From NCBI RefSeq assembly GCF_900142065.1, contig NZ_FSRJ01000001.1:310001-374000 (forward strand): DNA of 64,000 bases. Reading direction: 5' to 3'. Position numbers and translations under genes: made by a program. The DNA comes from Agromyces cerinus subsp. cerinus (GTDB taxonomy: Bacteria; Actinomycetota; Actinomycetes; Actinomycetales; Microbacteriaceae). This document shows, in pieces, positions 35,100 to 45,615 of this stretch. Within the stretch, counting starts at the first letter, position 1. Each line of letters opens with the position of its first letter. Under the pieces are notes generated by a model. That model was not told where the DNA came from. It searched no databases and worked only from the letters and a program-made list of their open reading frames with translations.

Positions 35100-36839
35100 A
35101 TGTCGCAGGCGGAGGCCCCTGCCGGGTTCAGCACGGGGTGGTGGCGCGAGATCCGGCTCCGTCTCGTCGACCTGCCGCGTCACGCCCTCGAACTGTGGCG
35201 GCGCTCGCTGCAGTTCCGCACCGTCGTCATCACCTTCGCGCTCTCCTCCCTCGCGATCTTCGTGATCGGGCTGTACATCTCGTTCAGCATCGCGTCGAAC
35301 CTCTTCAAGACGCAGCTCGACAATGCCCTGGGCGACGCCAACGAGGCGACGATCGCGGCGCAGCGGATCCTCGAGGGCTCCGATGCCGCCGACCGTGCAT
35401 CGATGCAGCAGTCCATGGCCGCGGTCGTGCAGACGGTGCGCAGCGTGTCGGGCAGTTCGGCGATCGCCTACTTCCAGCCGGCGGGCGCATCGGTGACGCT
35501 CGCTCCTCCCACACGCATCGCCCCGATCCTCCAGGGCGGGGTCATCACCCCCGAGCTCCATGAGCATGTGCGCGCCGATCCCGACGGGCAGTACTGGCAG
35601 TCGGTCGCCCTCGAAGGCGACCCGGGTGTCGTCGTCGGCAGCTCGATCGCGGTGCCGGGGGTCGGCGAGTACGAGCTGTACATCGGCTACAACTTCGCCG
35701 CCGCGCAGGAGACGCTCGCCTTCATGCAGCTCGTCGGCACGATCGGCGCGGTGGCGCTGCTCGTGCTGCTCAGCGCGATCACGCTGCTCGTGGTGCGCTG
35801 GGTGATCGAGCCGATCCGGTCGGCGGCGACCACGAGCCGACGGCTCGCGGCCGGCGACCTCGGCGTGCGCATGCCCGAGAAGGGCGAGGACGAGCTCGCG
35901 ACGCTCGCCGCCTCCTTCAACGGCATGGCCGACAGCCTGCAGGCGCGCATCCGCGAGCTCGCCGACCTCTCGGTCATGCAGCAGCGCTTCGTCTCCGACG
36001 TCTCGCACGAGCTGCGCACGCCGCTGACGACCATCCGGCTCGCGGGCGACGTGCTCTACGGCCAGCGCGAGGACTTCCCCGGCCCCACCTCCCGAACCGT
36101 CGAGCTGCTGCACACGCAGACCGAGCGGTTCGAGACGCTGCTCTCCGACCTGCTCGAGATCAGTCGCTACGACGCCGGCTCCGTCGAGCTCGCGACCGAG
36201 CCCACGAACCTCGTGCACCTCGCGGGCGACGCGATCGAGTCCATGCACGAACTCGCCCGCAGTCGCGGCAGCGAACTCCGGCTCGAGGCGCCCGGCGGGC
36301 ACCTCGACGCGAAGGTCGACCCGCGTCGCATCCGGCGCATCGTCAGGAACCTGCTCGGCAACGCGATCGAGCACGGCGAGGGGCGTCCGATCGTCGTCGC
36401 CGTCGACAGCAACGAGACCGCGATCGCACTGTCGGTGCGCGACTACGGGCTCGGCATGACGGCCGACGAGGCCGCCCGCGTCTTCGACCGCTTCTGGCGG
36501 GCCGATCCGAGCCGCACGCGCACGATCGGCGGCACCGGCCTCGGGCTCGCCATCGCACTCGAAGACGCCGTCGCCCACGGCGGCACCCTCGAGGTCTGGT
36601 CGCGTCGGGGCTCCGGCACGGTGTTCCGTCTCACGCTGCCGCGGTCCGGCGTGCCCGCAGACGAGGACATCGTCTCGCCGCTGCCGCTCGAGCCCGCCGA
36701 CATCGAGGCCACCGGGCCGCCGCCGACGGGTGTGGTGGGTGCGATCGACACCGAGGCGACGGTCGAGACGGATGCCGCAGGGCGTGCCGCGTCGGCCAAG
36801 GGGACCCCCGCAGGTCGATGGGAGGCGCACGATGCGTAG
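35100..36839 (+). CDS. mtrB: Sensor histidine kinase MtrB
   Basis: A 579-residue membrane kinase. Helix 1 is at about residues 40-62, an extracytoplasmic sensor domain lies at 63-205, and helix 2 at about 213-237. HAMP follows, then the H-box VSDVSHELRTPLTT with phosphoacceptor His303, the N-box NLLGNAIEHGEG and G-boxes DYGLGMTADEA and GTGLGLAIALEDA. A Pro/Ala-rich tail ends the protein. It phosphorylates MtrA. The stop overlaps the lpqB start by 8 bp, so LpqB, an extracellular modulator of MtrB in mycobacteria, is co-translated. Confidence 0.95.
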   Translation: MSQAEAPAGFSTGWWREIRLRLVDLPRHALELWRRSLQFRTVVITFALSSLAIFVIGLYISFSIASNLFKTQLDNALGDANEATIAAQRILEGSDAADRASMQQSMAAVVQTVRSVSGSSAIAYFQPAGASVTLAPPTRIAPILQGGVITPELHEHVRADPDGQYWQSVALEGDPGVVVGSSIAVPGVGEYELYIGYNFAAAQETLAFMQLVGTIGAVALLVLLSAITLLVVRWVIEPIRSAATTSRRLAAGDLGVRMPEKGEDELATLAASFNGMADSLQARIRELADLSVMQQRFVSDVSHELRTPLTTIRLAGDVLYGQREDFPGPTSRTVELLHTQTERFETLLSDLLEISRYDAGSVELATEPTNLVHLAGDAIESMHELARSRGSELRLEAPGGHLDAKVDPRRIRRIVRNLLGNAIEHGEGRPIVVAVDSNETAIALSVRDYGLGMTADEAARVFDRFWRADPSRTRTIGGTGLGLAIALEDAVAHGGTLEVWSRRGSGTVFRLTLPRSGVPADEDIVSPLPLEPADIEATGPPPTGVVGAIDTEATVETDAAGRAASAKGTPAGRWEAHDA

Positions 36840-38526
36840 AGGTGTGCTTGCGGCGATCGCGGCCGTCGCCGTGCCGGTGCTGCTCGCCGGCTGCGTGTCC
36901 ATTCCGAGTTCGGGCGGGGTCAACGCCGGTTCTCCCGCCGTGGTCGAGGAAGCACCCGAACTCGACACGATCGTGGCGCCGCCCGCGAAGGACGCGACGC
37001 CGCAGCAGATCGTCGAGGGGTTCATCGATGCCGCGCAGAGCCCGCGCAACAACTATCAGGCCGCGCGCGACTACCTCACGCCGGCGTTCGCCGACGAGTG
37101 GAGTGCCAATGCCGGCGCCACGATCGACGTGCCCGGCGAACGGAAGTTCACCGGGCTCGGCGAGACGGAGATCGTCGTCGACGCGACTCCGGCGGCGCAG
37201 CTCACCGCGACGGGGCAGTACGACATCTCCGAGTCGAGTGCGCCGGTCGAGCTGAAGTACAAGCTCGAGCAGAACGACGACGGGCAGTGGCGCATCTCGT
37301 TCGCGAATCCTGGCCTGCTGGTCGACGAGACGACGTTCGCGCAGGTCTTCCGCAGCTATCCGCTCTACTTCTTCTCTCCGGACTTCGAATTCCTCGTGCC
37401 CGATCTGCGCTGGTTCGCGGGCCGCGACTCCGTCCAGACGAGCATCGTGCGCGCGCTGCTCGTCGGCCCGTCGGACTGGCTCGCGGCAGGCGTCCACACC
37501 GCGTTCCCCGAGGGAACACGGCTCGACTCGGGGTCCGTGCCCATCGAAGGCCAGGTGGCGAGCGTCGACCTCTCGGGAACGACCGACGACGACGTCGCGA
37601 GCGTGCAGCGCATGGAGTTGCAACTGCAGGAGAGTCTCGACGGGGTGCGCAACGTCGAGTCCGTGGATCTGTCGCTGAACGGCGTCGAGCAGGACGTGCC
37701 CCAGCTCTCGCCCGCGCCGCAGAAGAACCCGACGGTCGATCCGCGACCCGTGGTGTTCGACGGCACGGCGTTCGGCTACCTCGCGACGTCGGGCGAGGGC
37801 GTCGAGCAGATCCCCGATCTGTCCCCGCAGGTCGAGGCGCTGGTCCCGACCGGCGCGGCGCTCGGCGCGAACGGCGAGGCCGCAGCCGTGCGTGCGGCCG
37901 ACGGGGTGGTCTCGGTCGTGCGAGCCGGTGAGGAGCCCGAGCAGCTCGACCCGCGTGACGGACTCATCGTGCCGGCGATCGACGGCACCGGTGCGGTCTG
38001 GTCGGTGCCCGCCGGCCTTCCCGGGCAACTGGTCGTCTACCCCGGCGACCGGTCCCTCGACCCGATCCAACTGCCGGTGCCGTGGACGGGATCGTCGATC
38101 GCGGCCCTCGAGATCTCGCGCGACTCCACTCGGCTCGTGGCGCTCCTCGGCGACGGCGACACGACGCACTTCGTCGCCGCCTCGATCCAGCGGGATGCCG
38201 CCGGCACCCCGACCGCGCTGAGCCGGGTGACGCTCGGCCTCGACGACGTCGACGGCACGCCGCTCGATGTCACCTGGCTCGACGCCCGCACCGTGGCCTC
38301 GCTCACGGCGGTGCCCGGTGGTGGCACCCGGGTGATCAGGCAGGAGCTCGGCGGCGTCGCCGTGCCCCGGCAGGGTCCTGAGGGCGGCATCGCGATCGAC
38401 GGCGGCAACAGCGTGCAGGATCTCCGGGTGCTGACCGGAGCCGAGGTGCTGGAAGCACCGAGCGGTGTCGGCTGGCAGGCGCGGGCGAGCGGCATCCGTC
38501 TGATCGCCTCGCAGCAGCCCGACTGA
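36832..38526 (+). CDS. lpqB: Lipoprotein LpqB (GerMN domain, beta-propeller)
   Basis: A 564-residue lipoprotein. The signal peptide ends in the lipobox LLAGC with the lipidated Cys21. Residues 50-190 are a helix/beta region, followed by a GerMN domain near residues 200-300 (LRWFAGRDSVQTSIVRALLV, then LQESLDGVRNVESVDLSLNG), and a C-terminal propeller-like domain. In mycobacteria LpqB binds the outer domain of MtrB and affects its signalling. The order mtrA-mtrB-lpqB is the standard one. The ATG at 36832 lies inside the end of mtrB. Confidence 0.95.
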   Translation: MRRGVLAAIAAVAVPVLLAGCVSIPSSGGVNAGSPAVVEEAPELDTIVAPPAKDATPQQIVEGFIDAAQSPRNNYQAARDYLTPAFADEWSANAGATIDVPGERKFTGLGETEIVVDATPAAQLTATGQYDISESSAPVELKYKLEQNDDGQWRISFANPGLLVDETTFAQVFRSYPLYFFSPDFEFLVPDLRWFAGRDSVQTSIVRALLVGPSDWLAAGVHTAFPEGTRLDSGSVPIEGQVASVDLSGTTDDDVASVQRMELQLQESLDGVRNVESVDLSLNGVEQDVPQLSPAPQKNPTVDPRPVVFDGTAFGYLATSGEGVEQIPDLSPQVEALVPTGAALGANGEAAAVRAADGVVSVVRAGEEPEQLDPRDGLIVPAIDGTGAVWSVPAGLPGQLVVYPGDRSLDPIQLPVPWTGSSIAALEISRDSTRLVALLGDGDTTHFVAASIQRDAAGTPTALSRVTLGLDDVDGTPLDVTWLDARTVASLTAVPGGGTRVIRQELGGVAVPRQGPEGGIAIDGGNSVQDLRVLTGAEVLEAPSGVGWQARASGIRLIASQQPD

Positions 38527-38622
38527 GCCGACCGGCCCTCCACAACGGGCGGGTGCACCCGGTCTCCGTACCTTGCGCGCTCGCCGGAGGTTCCCGCCTT
38601 CCGGCGGAGGAGTCTGGGAGTC

Positions 38623-38646
38623 ATGGCCGAATCCTCCGTCACATGA
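38623..38646 (+). other. Seven-codon leader reading frame coupled to comF
   Basis: ATG at 38623 (preceded by GGGAG) starts a frame encoding MAESSVT, whose TGA overlaps the comF ATG (ATGA at 38643-38646). comF has no ribosome site of its own, so ribosomes finishing this mini-frame would restart on comF. Confidence 0.4.
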
Positions 38647-39464
38647 ACGGGCGTGAACGCGCTCCGCTGCTCGCCGTCGCGCGGGAGGCCGTGCGCGACG
38701 CGCTCGCGGTGCTCCTCCCCGTCGAGTGCTCCGGCTGTGGTGCACCCGACCGTGCCGTCTGCGCGTCGTGCCGCGCCGCACTCGCGGGGGCGCCCCGGCG
38801 CATCGATCGCGCCGGTCTCGTGATCTGGGCCGGCCTGGAGTACTCGGGCACCACCGCCTCGGTGCTCGGCGCCTTCAAGGACGGCGCGCGAACGGATGCC
38901 GCGGCGCACCTCGCCCCCGCACTGCGGGAGACGGTGAGCGCCGCGCTCGCCGACGTGGCGGTCGGCGCAACGGTCGAGGTGTGCACGATCCCGTCGACGC
39001 CGACGGCTCGCCGGTCGCGCGGCTACGTCCCCGTCGAGGTGCTGCTGCGGCGATGCGGCATCCGCGTGGCGCCGGTGCTCGCCCTCGCGAGAGAGCGCGC
39101 CGACCAGGCCGGACTGGACGCGGCGGCGCGGCGGCGCAATGCGGCCGGCGGGCTGGTCGCGGCAGCCGCCACCCGCTCGTTCGGGAGTCTCACGAGACCG
39201 CTCGACGACCGTGGTGCCGGGCTCGACGGCCGTCGCTTCCTGCTCGTCGACGACATCGTCACGACGGGGTCGACGCTCGTCGAGGCGGTGCGCGCGATCG
39301 ATGCGGCAGGCGGTCGGACGGCGGCGATCGCGGTGCTCGCCGAGACGCCGCGCAGGTTCCCGCGACATGCGGCAAGCTCACGGGAAACACTCCGTGACAT
39401 CGCCGCGCAAGGGGGCTACGGTGGCAGGACAGGCGTGGTCGATCCACCCTTCAGAGCCGGGTGA
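38643..39464 (+). CDS. comF: ComF family phosphoribosyltransferase-like protein
   Basis: A 273-residue protein. The N-terminal zinc-type Cys set is ECSGCGAPDRAVCASC, followed by the PRTase-like domain with PSTPTARRSRGY, ADQAGLDAAARRRN and the phosphoribosyl-binding loop FLLVDDIVTTGSTLVEA. ComF proteins act in the cytosol during DNA uptake in naturally competent bacteria, but homologues are also common in bacteria not known to be competent. It follows lpqB as in other actinobacteria. Translation seems to be coupled to a seven-codon frame just upstream. The presence of Tad pilus genes nearby makes a DNA-uptake role worth considering. Confidence 0.88.
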   Translation: MNGRERAPLLAVAREAVRDALAVLLPVECSGCGAPDRAVCASCRAALAGAPRRIDRAGLVIWAGLEYSGTTASVLGAFKDGARTDAAAHLAPALRETVSAALADVAVGATVEVCTIPSTPTARRSRGYVPVEVLLRRCGIRVAPVLALARERADQAGLDAAARRRNAAGGLVAAAATRSFGSLTRPLDDRGAGLDGRRFLLVDDIVTTGSTLVEAVRAIDAAGGRTAAIAVLAETPRRFPRHAASSRETLRDIAAQGGYGGRTGVVDPPFRAG

Positions 39465-39487
39465 CACGTCGGTGAACGGAGGTCGTC

Positions 39488-40195
39488 ATGGAACTGAACA
39501 TCGTCGGACGAAACCTGGGGATCACGGACCGATTCCGCGCCTACGTGGCGGAGAAGTCCGAGAAGGTGTCGCATCTGGCAGAGCGCGCGATCTCACTCGA
39601 CGTGAAGCTCAGTCGGCACAACGAGAAGAACGGAAACCCCGGGCCCGACCGTGTCGAGCTCACCCTGGTCGGCAAGGGGCCCGTGGTCCGTGCCGAGGCA
39701 GACGGCTCCGACAAGTACGCGGCGTTCGATGTCGCACTCGGGCGATTGCTCGAGCGCATCCGGCGAGCGAAGGATCGCCGGAAGGTCCATCGCGGCGGAT
39801 CCCGACGGCCGACCTCGCTCCGCGAGGCGACTGACGCCGGATTCTCCGAAGTCGGGGTGCAGGCCGCCGCTCCGGAGGTGCTCGCGCAGGTGCGCACCGG
39901 CAGCATTCCAGCCATCGACGAATTCGAGCCGCATGTCGACGAAGACGAGGTGTACACGCCCGTCGTCATCCGACGCAAGGTGTTCGCCGCGACGCCCATG
40001 ACCGTCGACGACGCGCTGTACTTCATGGAGCTCGTCGGGCACGACTTCTACCTCTTCATCGATGCCGAATCGGGTCGGCCGAGCGTGGTCTACCGCCGGA
40101 AGGGCTGGGACTACGGAGTCATCGGGCTCGACGGACACGTCGAGGGCCGTTCCCCGGAGACCTCGCCGGTGGAGCTCCAGCGCGTCACCGCGTGA
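39488..40195 (+). CDS. hpf: Long-form ribosome hibernation promoting factor
   Basis: A 235-residue protein: S30AE/YfiA domain at residues 1-105 (MELNIVGRNLGITDRFRAYV), a linker, and a C-terminal domain at about 160-225 with VIRRKVFAATPMTVDDALYF, MELVGHDFYLF and YRRKGWDYGVI that dimerises ribosomes into inactive 100S pairs. This is the long form typical of Gram-positive bacteria. GAGGTCGTC precedes the ATG, and it lies 23 bp after comF. It corresponds to the gene between comF and secA in mycobacteria. Confidence 0.95.
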   Translation: MELNIVGRNLGITDRFRAYVAEKSEKVSHLAERAISLDVKLSRHNEKNGNPGPDRVELTLVGKGPVVRAEADGSDKYAAFDVALGRLLERIRRAKDRRKVHRGGSRRPTSLREATDAGFSEVGVQAAAPEVLAQVRTGSIPAIDEFEPHVDEDEVYTPVVIRRKVFAATPMTVDDALYFMELVGHDFYLFIDAESGRPSVVYRRKGWDYGVIGLDGHVEGRSPETSPVELQRVTA

Positions 40196-40223
40196 CGGCG
40201 ACCACCTGAGTCGTTGCACTCGC

Positions 40224-40270
40224 CGACCCCGCCGGGCCGTTCGGCTCCGGCCGAGCGTCCGACGGGGTCG
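40224..40270 (+). terminator. Two-level hairpin after hpf
   Basis: The outer stem CGACCCCG/CGGGGTCG (40224-40231 with 40263-40270) encloses an inner TCGGC-TCCG-GCCGA hairpin, 29 bases after the hpf stop. Confidence 0.6.
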
Positions 40271-40302
40271 GGAAGGCGCAGCTCGTTCACCGCTAGCATG
40301 GC

Positions 40303-40308
40303 TAAGAT
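40303..40308 (+). promoter_or_regulatory. Possible secA -10 box
   Basis: TAAGAT is a good -10 match about 78 bases before the secA GTG and lies after the hpf hairpin. No convincing -35 box is seen at the right distance. Confidence 0.35.
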
Positions 40309-40385
40309 AGCCGTCTGCAAGGCGGCAGCGGGCGTGCCCGGACTCCATCCGCGGCCGTGCGCCCAACGACAACAGGAGAACATTC

Positions 40386-43172
<2,787 letters not shown>

Positions 43173-43183
43173 CACCCGTCGAC

Positions 43184-43220
43184 GAGGCCCCGGTCGGTGC
43201 ACTGCACCGGCCGGGGTCTC
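43184..43220. terminator. 18-bp stem after secA
   Basis: GAGGCCCCGGTCGGTGCA and TGCACCGGCCGGGGTCTC pair over 18 positions with two G-T wobbles and a single-base centre, 12 bp after the secA stop. Confidence 0.75.
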
Positions 43221-43270
43221 TCGCGTACGGGCATCGCAGCGGCCGGCGCGAGGGCGCGCCACACGGAGGA

Positions 43271-43303
43271 GCTCAGGGCGAACCCGGTACCGGTGCCCTG
43301 AGC
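43271..43303. terminator. Second hairpin between secA and the DUF6459 gene
   Basis: GCTCAGGGC and GCCCTGAGC form a perfect 9-bp stem enclosing a CCGGTACCGG palindrome, 20 bp from the stop of the convergent gene. Confidence 0.65.
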
Positions 43304-43322
43304 GAGCTCGGTGCGCCGGAGA

Positions 43323-43775
43323 TCAGAGCACGCCGATGGCGCTCGCGCGCCAGCGCTGGTCGAACCCCTCGATGCGGATCGCCACCGCTCGCGAGCGCGC
43401 CCGTTGGTGCACCATCACGACGGCTTCGAGGACGCCGTCGGCGGGCTCGTACATGTGCACCCGCCCGACTGAGAATGCGGGCCGCTGCGGGGCCTGACCC
43501 TTGGCGCGTCGCGCACGAGCCGCGAGCACGACCCGCTTCGAGAGGTTGCGGTAGACGTCGTCGTCGACCCACCTGGCGAGCTGTTCGAGATCTCGGGCGC
43601 CCGCGAGCGCCTCGATGATGCAATGGGTGAGGCTGCGCAGGAGCGGCTCGGGGTCGGGCAACTCGGTGCGGCGTGCTGGTTGTCGGGCGAAGAACTCGTC
43701 GTCGTCGCCGAGCAGGCGCGCCGTCGAACTGCGATTCACGGCGGTTCGGGCGCCGATCGCGTCGCGTGCGGTCAT
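43323..43775 (-). CDS. DUF6459 (Rv3235-like) protein
   Basis: A 150-residue soluble protein. The conserved core runs from PEPLLRSLTHCIIEALAGAR through DVYRNLSKRVVLAARAR, then AFSVGRVHMYEPADGVLEAV and RARSRAVAIRIEGFDQRWRA. This matches the family found beside secA in actinobacteria and sometimes misnamed as a hydroxyacyl-CoA dehydrogenase. The fold resembles SnoaL-like cone proteins, but no active site is evident. It is convergent with secA across two hairpins, and its ATG follows a GGAG. Function unknown. Confidence 0.8.
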   Translation of the reverse strand: MTARDAIGARTAVNRSSTARLLGDDDEFFARQPARRTELPDPEPLLRSLTHCIIEALAGARDLEQLARWVDDDVYRNLSKRVVLAARARRAKGQAPQRPAFSVGRVHMYEPADGVLEAVVMVHQRARSRAVAIRIEGFDQRWRASAIGVL

Positions 43776-43912
43776 CTGTGCTCCATGGGGGAGGAGTGGC
43801 TCGCAGGGCCTCTCGACCGAGCGACAGGATCACCCCCGAGTGGGGGACATCGGGTGATTCCTGTGTGAACCGTAGGCGAGTCTCCGAATTGGTGTCAAGG
43901 GATTTCCCCGCC

Positions 43913-43921
43913 TGTGGATAA
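43913..43921 (-). promoter_or_regulatory. DnaA-box-like 9-mer, copy 1
   Basis: Minus strand TTATCCACA, the DnaA-box consensus, lies 38 bases before the start at 43960 and 26 bases before its -10 box. Plus-strand context is CTGTGGATAACGTTTCGG. Confidence 0.6.
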
Positions 43922-43947
43922 CGTTTCGGAATCGAGAGGCCGCCATG

Positions 43948-43953
43948 TAGCGT
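43948..43953 (+). promoter_or_regulatory. Predicted -10 hexamer, leaderless promoter
   Basis: TAGCGT lies 6 bases before the ATG at 43960. There is no ribosome site. Confidence 0.5.
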
Positions 43954-43959
43954 CGCTGC

Positions 43960-44559
43960 ATGCGCTGGGACCTGCTCTTCGACGACCTCGAGTCGCAGAT
44001 CGATCAGGAGCAGCGCGACGAGGAGCGGGCGCTCGCGATCGAGGAGGAGCGCCTCCGGCTCGGCCGGCTGACCCTGCGCGACCGCCTCTCCGCGATCGCG
44101 CGGTCCGACCCCGACGACCACGGTGCCTTCGTGCGGATCGAGCTGCACGGCGGCCGGATCCTCTCGCTTCGCCCGCAGGTCTTCGGTCGCGACTGGGTCA
44201 GCGGCCGAACGGCGGAACCTGCGCAGAACGATCTCCAGTGCGTCGTGCCCATCGCGGCGATCGCAGCGGTGCTCCCCACGCGCGCTCAGCTGGAGCCGAG
44301 CCTCGAGTCGGTGCCCGAGGCATCCGCTCGCATCGCCGAACGCATCGGCCTGCCCTTCGTGCTCCGCGACCTGTGTCGTCGGCGGACCCCCGTGCGCGTC
44401 AGCACCGTCGACGGAGAGTCGCACGGCACCATCGACCGGGTCGCACGGGACCATCTCGATCTCGCGCTGCACGACGCCGACCGGCCGCGCCGCGACAGCG
44501 CGGTGCACGGGTACCGCATCGTGCCGCTCTCGCGGCTCCTGGTCGTCGACTTCCGCTGA
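43960..44559 (+). CDS. Protein of unknown function (199 aa)
   Basis: I do not recognise this family. Residues 1-45 are highly charged and probably helical (FDDLESQIDQEQRDEERALA). Residues 60-110 look like a small beta-barrel or Sm-like fold (AFVRIELHGGRILSLRPQVFG, VVPIAAIAAVL). A second similar beta segment comes at residues 145-199 (PVRVSTVDGESHGTIDRVARDHLDLALHDAD by pattern, then YRIVPLSRLLVVDFR). No signal peptide or membrane helix is seen. It is preceded by a DnaA-box-like 9-mer shared with the pilus genes and faces a helix-turn-helix gene tail to tail. A nucleic-acid or regulatory role is only a guess. Confidence 0.75.
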   Translation: MRWDLLFDDLESQIDQEQRDEERALAIEEERLRLGRLTLRDRLSAIARSDPDDHGAFVRIELHGGRILSLRPQVFGRDWVSGRTAEPAQNDLQCVVPIAAIAAVLPTRAQLEPSLESVPEASARIAERIGLPFVLRDLCRRRTPVRVSTVDGESHGTIDRVARDHLDLALHDADRPRRDSAVHGYRIVPLSRLLVVDFR

Positions 44560-44568
44560 CGGGCCCCG

Positions 44569-44862
44569 TCAGTCGACCGGCCGGAGCCGCCCGGTGCGGG
44601 CGCCCGAGAGCTCGGCGATGTTCGAGAACTCGCCCTGGTTCCAGGCCGAGAACTTCCGGGTCTCCTCGTACTGGAGCTCGATCCAGACCTCGAGCTGCAA
44701 TCGCTCGATGCGCCACGGCCCCGCGGTGCCGACGCGGATCGCGGGCAGCTCACCGGATCGGATCAGCTCGTCGACCGCCGTGACATCGACGGCGAGGATC
44801 TCGGCCGCGTCTGCGAGCGTGAGGAACCGGCCGATCTCGTCGCCCGAACCTGGAGAGGTCAT
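44569..44862 (-). CDS. Helix-turn-helix (excisionase/MerR-like) DNA-binding protein
   Basis: A 97-residue protein with one helix-turn-helix domain: FLTLADAAEILAVDVTAVDE, then LIRSGELPAIRVGTAGPWRI and ERLQLEVWIE, the layout of HTH_17/BldC-like excisionase domains. The C-terminal 40 residues (YEETRKFSAWNQGEFSNIAE) are an extension with no match I know. The ATG at 44862 has a leaderless -10 box (GATAAT) on the minus strand. It is divergent from the CpaB-like pilus gene and could control it; that is inference from position. Confidence 0.82.
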   Translation of the reverse strand: MTSPGSGDEIGRFLTLADAAEILAVDVTAVDELIRSGELPAIRVGTAGPWRIERLQLEVWIELQYEETRKFSAWNQGEFSNIAELSGARTGRLRPVD

Positions 44863-44868
44863 GTCTTG

Positions 44869-44874
44869 ATTATC
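44869..44874 (-). promoter_or_regulatory. Predicted -10 hexamer, leaderless promoter
   Basis: GATAAT on the minus strand lies 6 bases before the ATG at 44862. Confidence 0.55.
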
Positions 44875-44900
44875 GACCGGTCACGGGTCGGCCGGGGTGA

Positions 44901-44917
44901 TTGTGGATAACTTCGGG
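44901..44917 (-). promoter_or_regulatory. Shared 17-bp box with DnaA-box 9-mer, copy 2
   Basis: Plus strand TTGTGGATAACTTCGGG is identical to the sequence at 55762-55778 before the tad ATPase gene. The minus strand contains TTATCCACA. A GATAGA (44941-44946) 30 bases on could be the -10 box of the CpaB-like gene. Confidence 0.65.
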
Positions 44918-44984
44918 ACCGTGTCGGAGCTTCGGGTGACGATAGACGCCGGCGCGACCCGGCGCCTCTCCGAAGGGAACGCAC

Positions 44985-45614
44985 ATGACGACACGTCGCG
45001 ACCGGGGCGAGCGGGGCGCACTCCGGCTCGACCCGCGCCTGATCATCGGCATCGCCCTCATCGCGGGGTCGACCTTCGGCGTCTGGACCCTCGTGTCGGG
45101 ACTCGACGACGGCGTCGAGGTCTACGTCGCCCGTGACACGCTCGCCTCGGGTACACGGATCCAGGTCGACGACCTCGACACCGAGTCCGTGCGTCTCGGC
45201 GCGAGCGCTCAGCGCTATCTGGTCGCGGGCGAGTTCCCCGAGGGCGGTCTCGTGGTCGCACGCACGATCGAGGCCGGCGAGCTCGTGCCCGACGCCTCGG
45301 TCGACGCGACCGACCGTGCCGGACTCGCGACCGTCGTCGTGCCGAGCAGGGGCCCGCTTCCCGCCGACGTCGCAGCCGGAACGCGAGTCGACGTCTGGAC
45401 CGCCGCCGAGAGGAAGGGCGGCGGCTACGAGCCGCCCACCGTGCTCGTGTCGGGTGCCGAGATCTCCGGCGTCATCGAGAGCGAGGGGATGGTCTCGTCA
45501 GGAGGCGCCTCCGTCGAGGTGCTGGTTCCCCGCGAGAAGGTGGCGGCGCTGCTCGGGGCGCTCGCGTCCGGGGACGCGATCGACCTCGTGCCCGCCCGCC
45601 CGACAGGAGAATGA
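44985..45614 (+). CDS. SAF-domain pilus assembly protein (CpaB/RcpC-like)
   Basis: 209 residues. One N-terminal helix at about 18-38 (PRLIIGIALIAGSTFGVWTL) is followed by an extracytoplasmic SAF domain at about 45-110 (VARDTLASGTRIQVDDLDTE, then GGLVVARTIEAGELVPDASV) and a beta-rich end. CpaB/RcpC proteins shape the periplasmic or extracytoplasmic part of Tad/Flp pilus machines. AAGGGAAC lies before the ATG. The CpaE-like gene follows one base after the stop codon. The shared 17-bp box lies upstream. It is separated by about 10 kb from the rest of the tad genes. Confidence 0.78.
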   Translation: MTTRRDRGERGALRLDPRLIIGIALIAGSTFGVWTLVSGLDDGVEVYVARDTLASGTRIQVDDLDTESVRLGASAQRYLVAGEFPEGGLVVARTIEAGELVPDASVDATDRAGLATVVVPSRGPLPADVAAGTRVDVWTAAERKGGGYEPPTVLVSGAEISGVIESEGMVSSGGASVEVLVPREKVAALLGALASGDAIDLVPARPTGE

Positions 45615-45615
45615 C

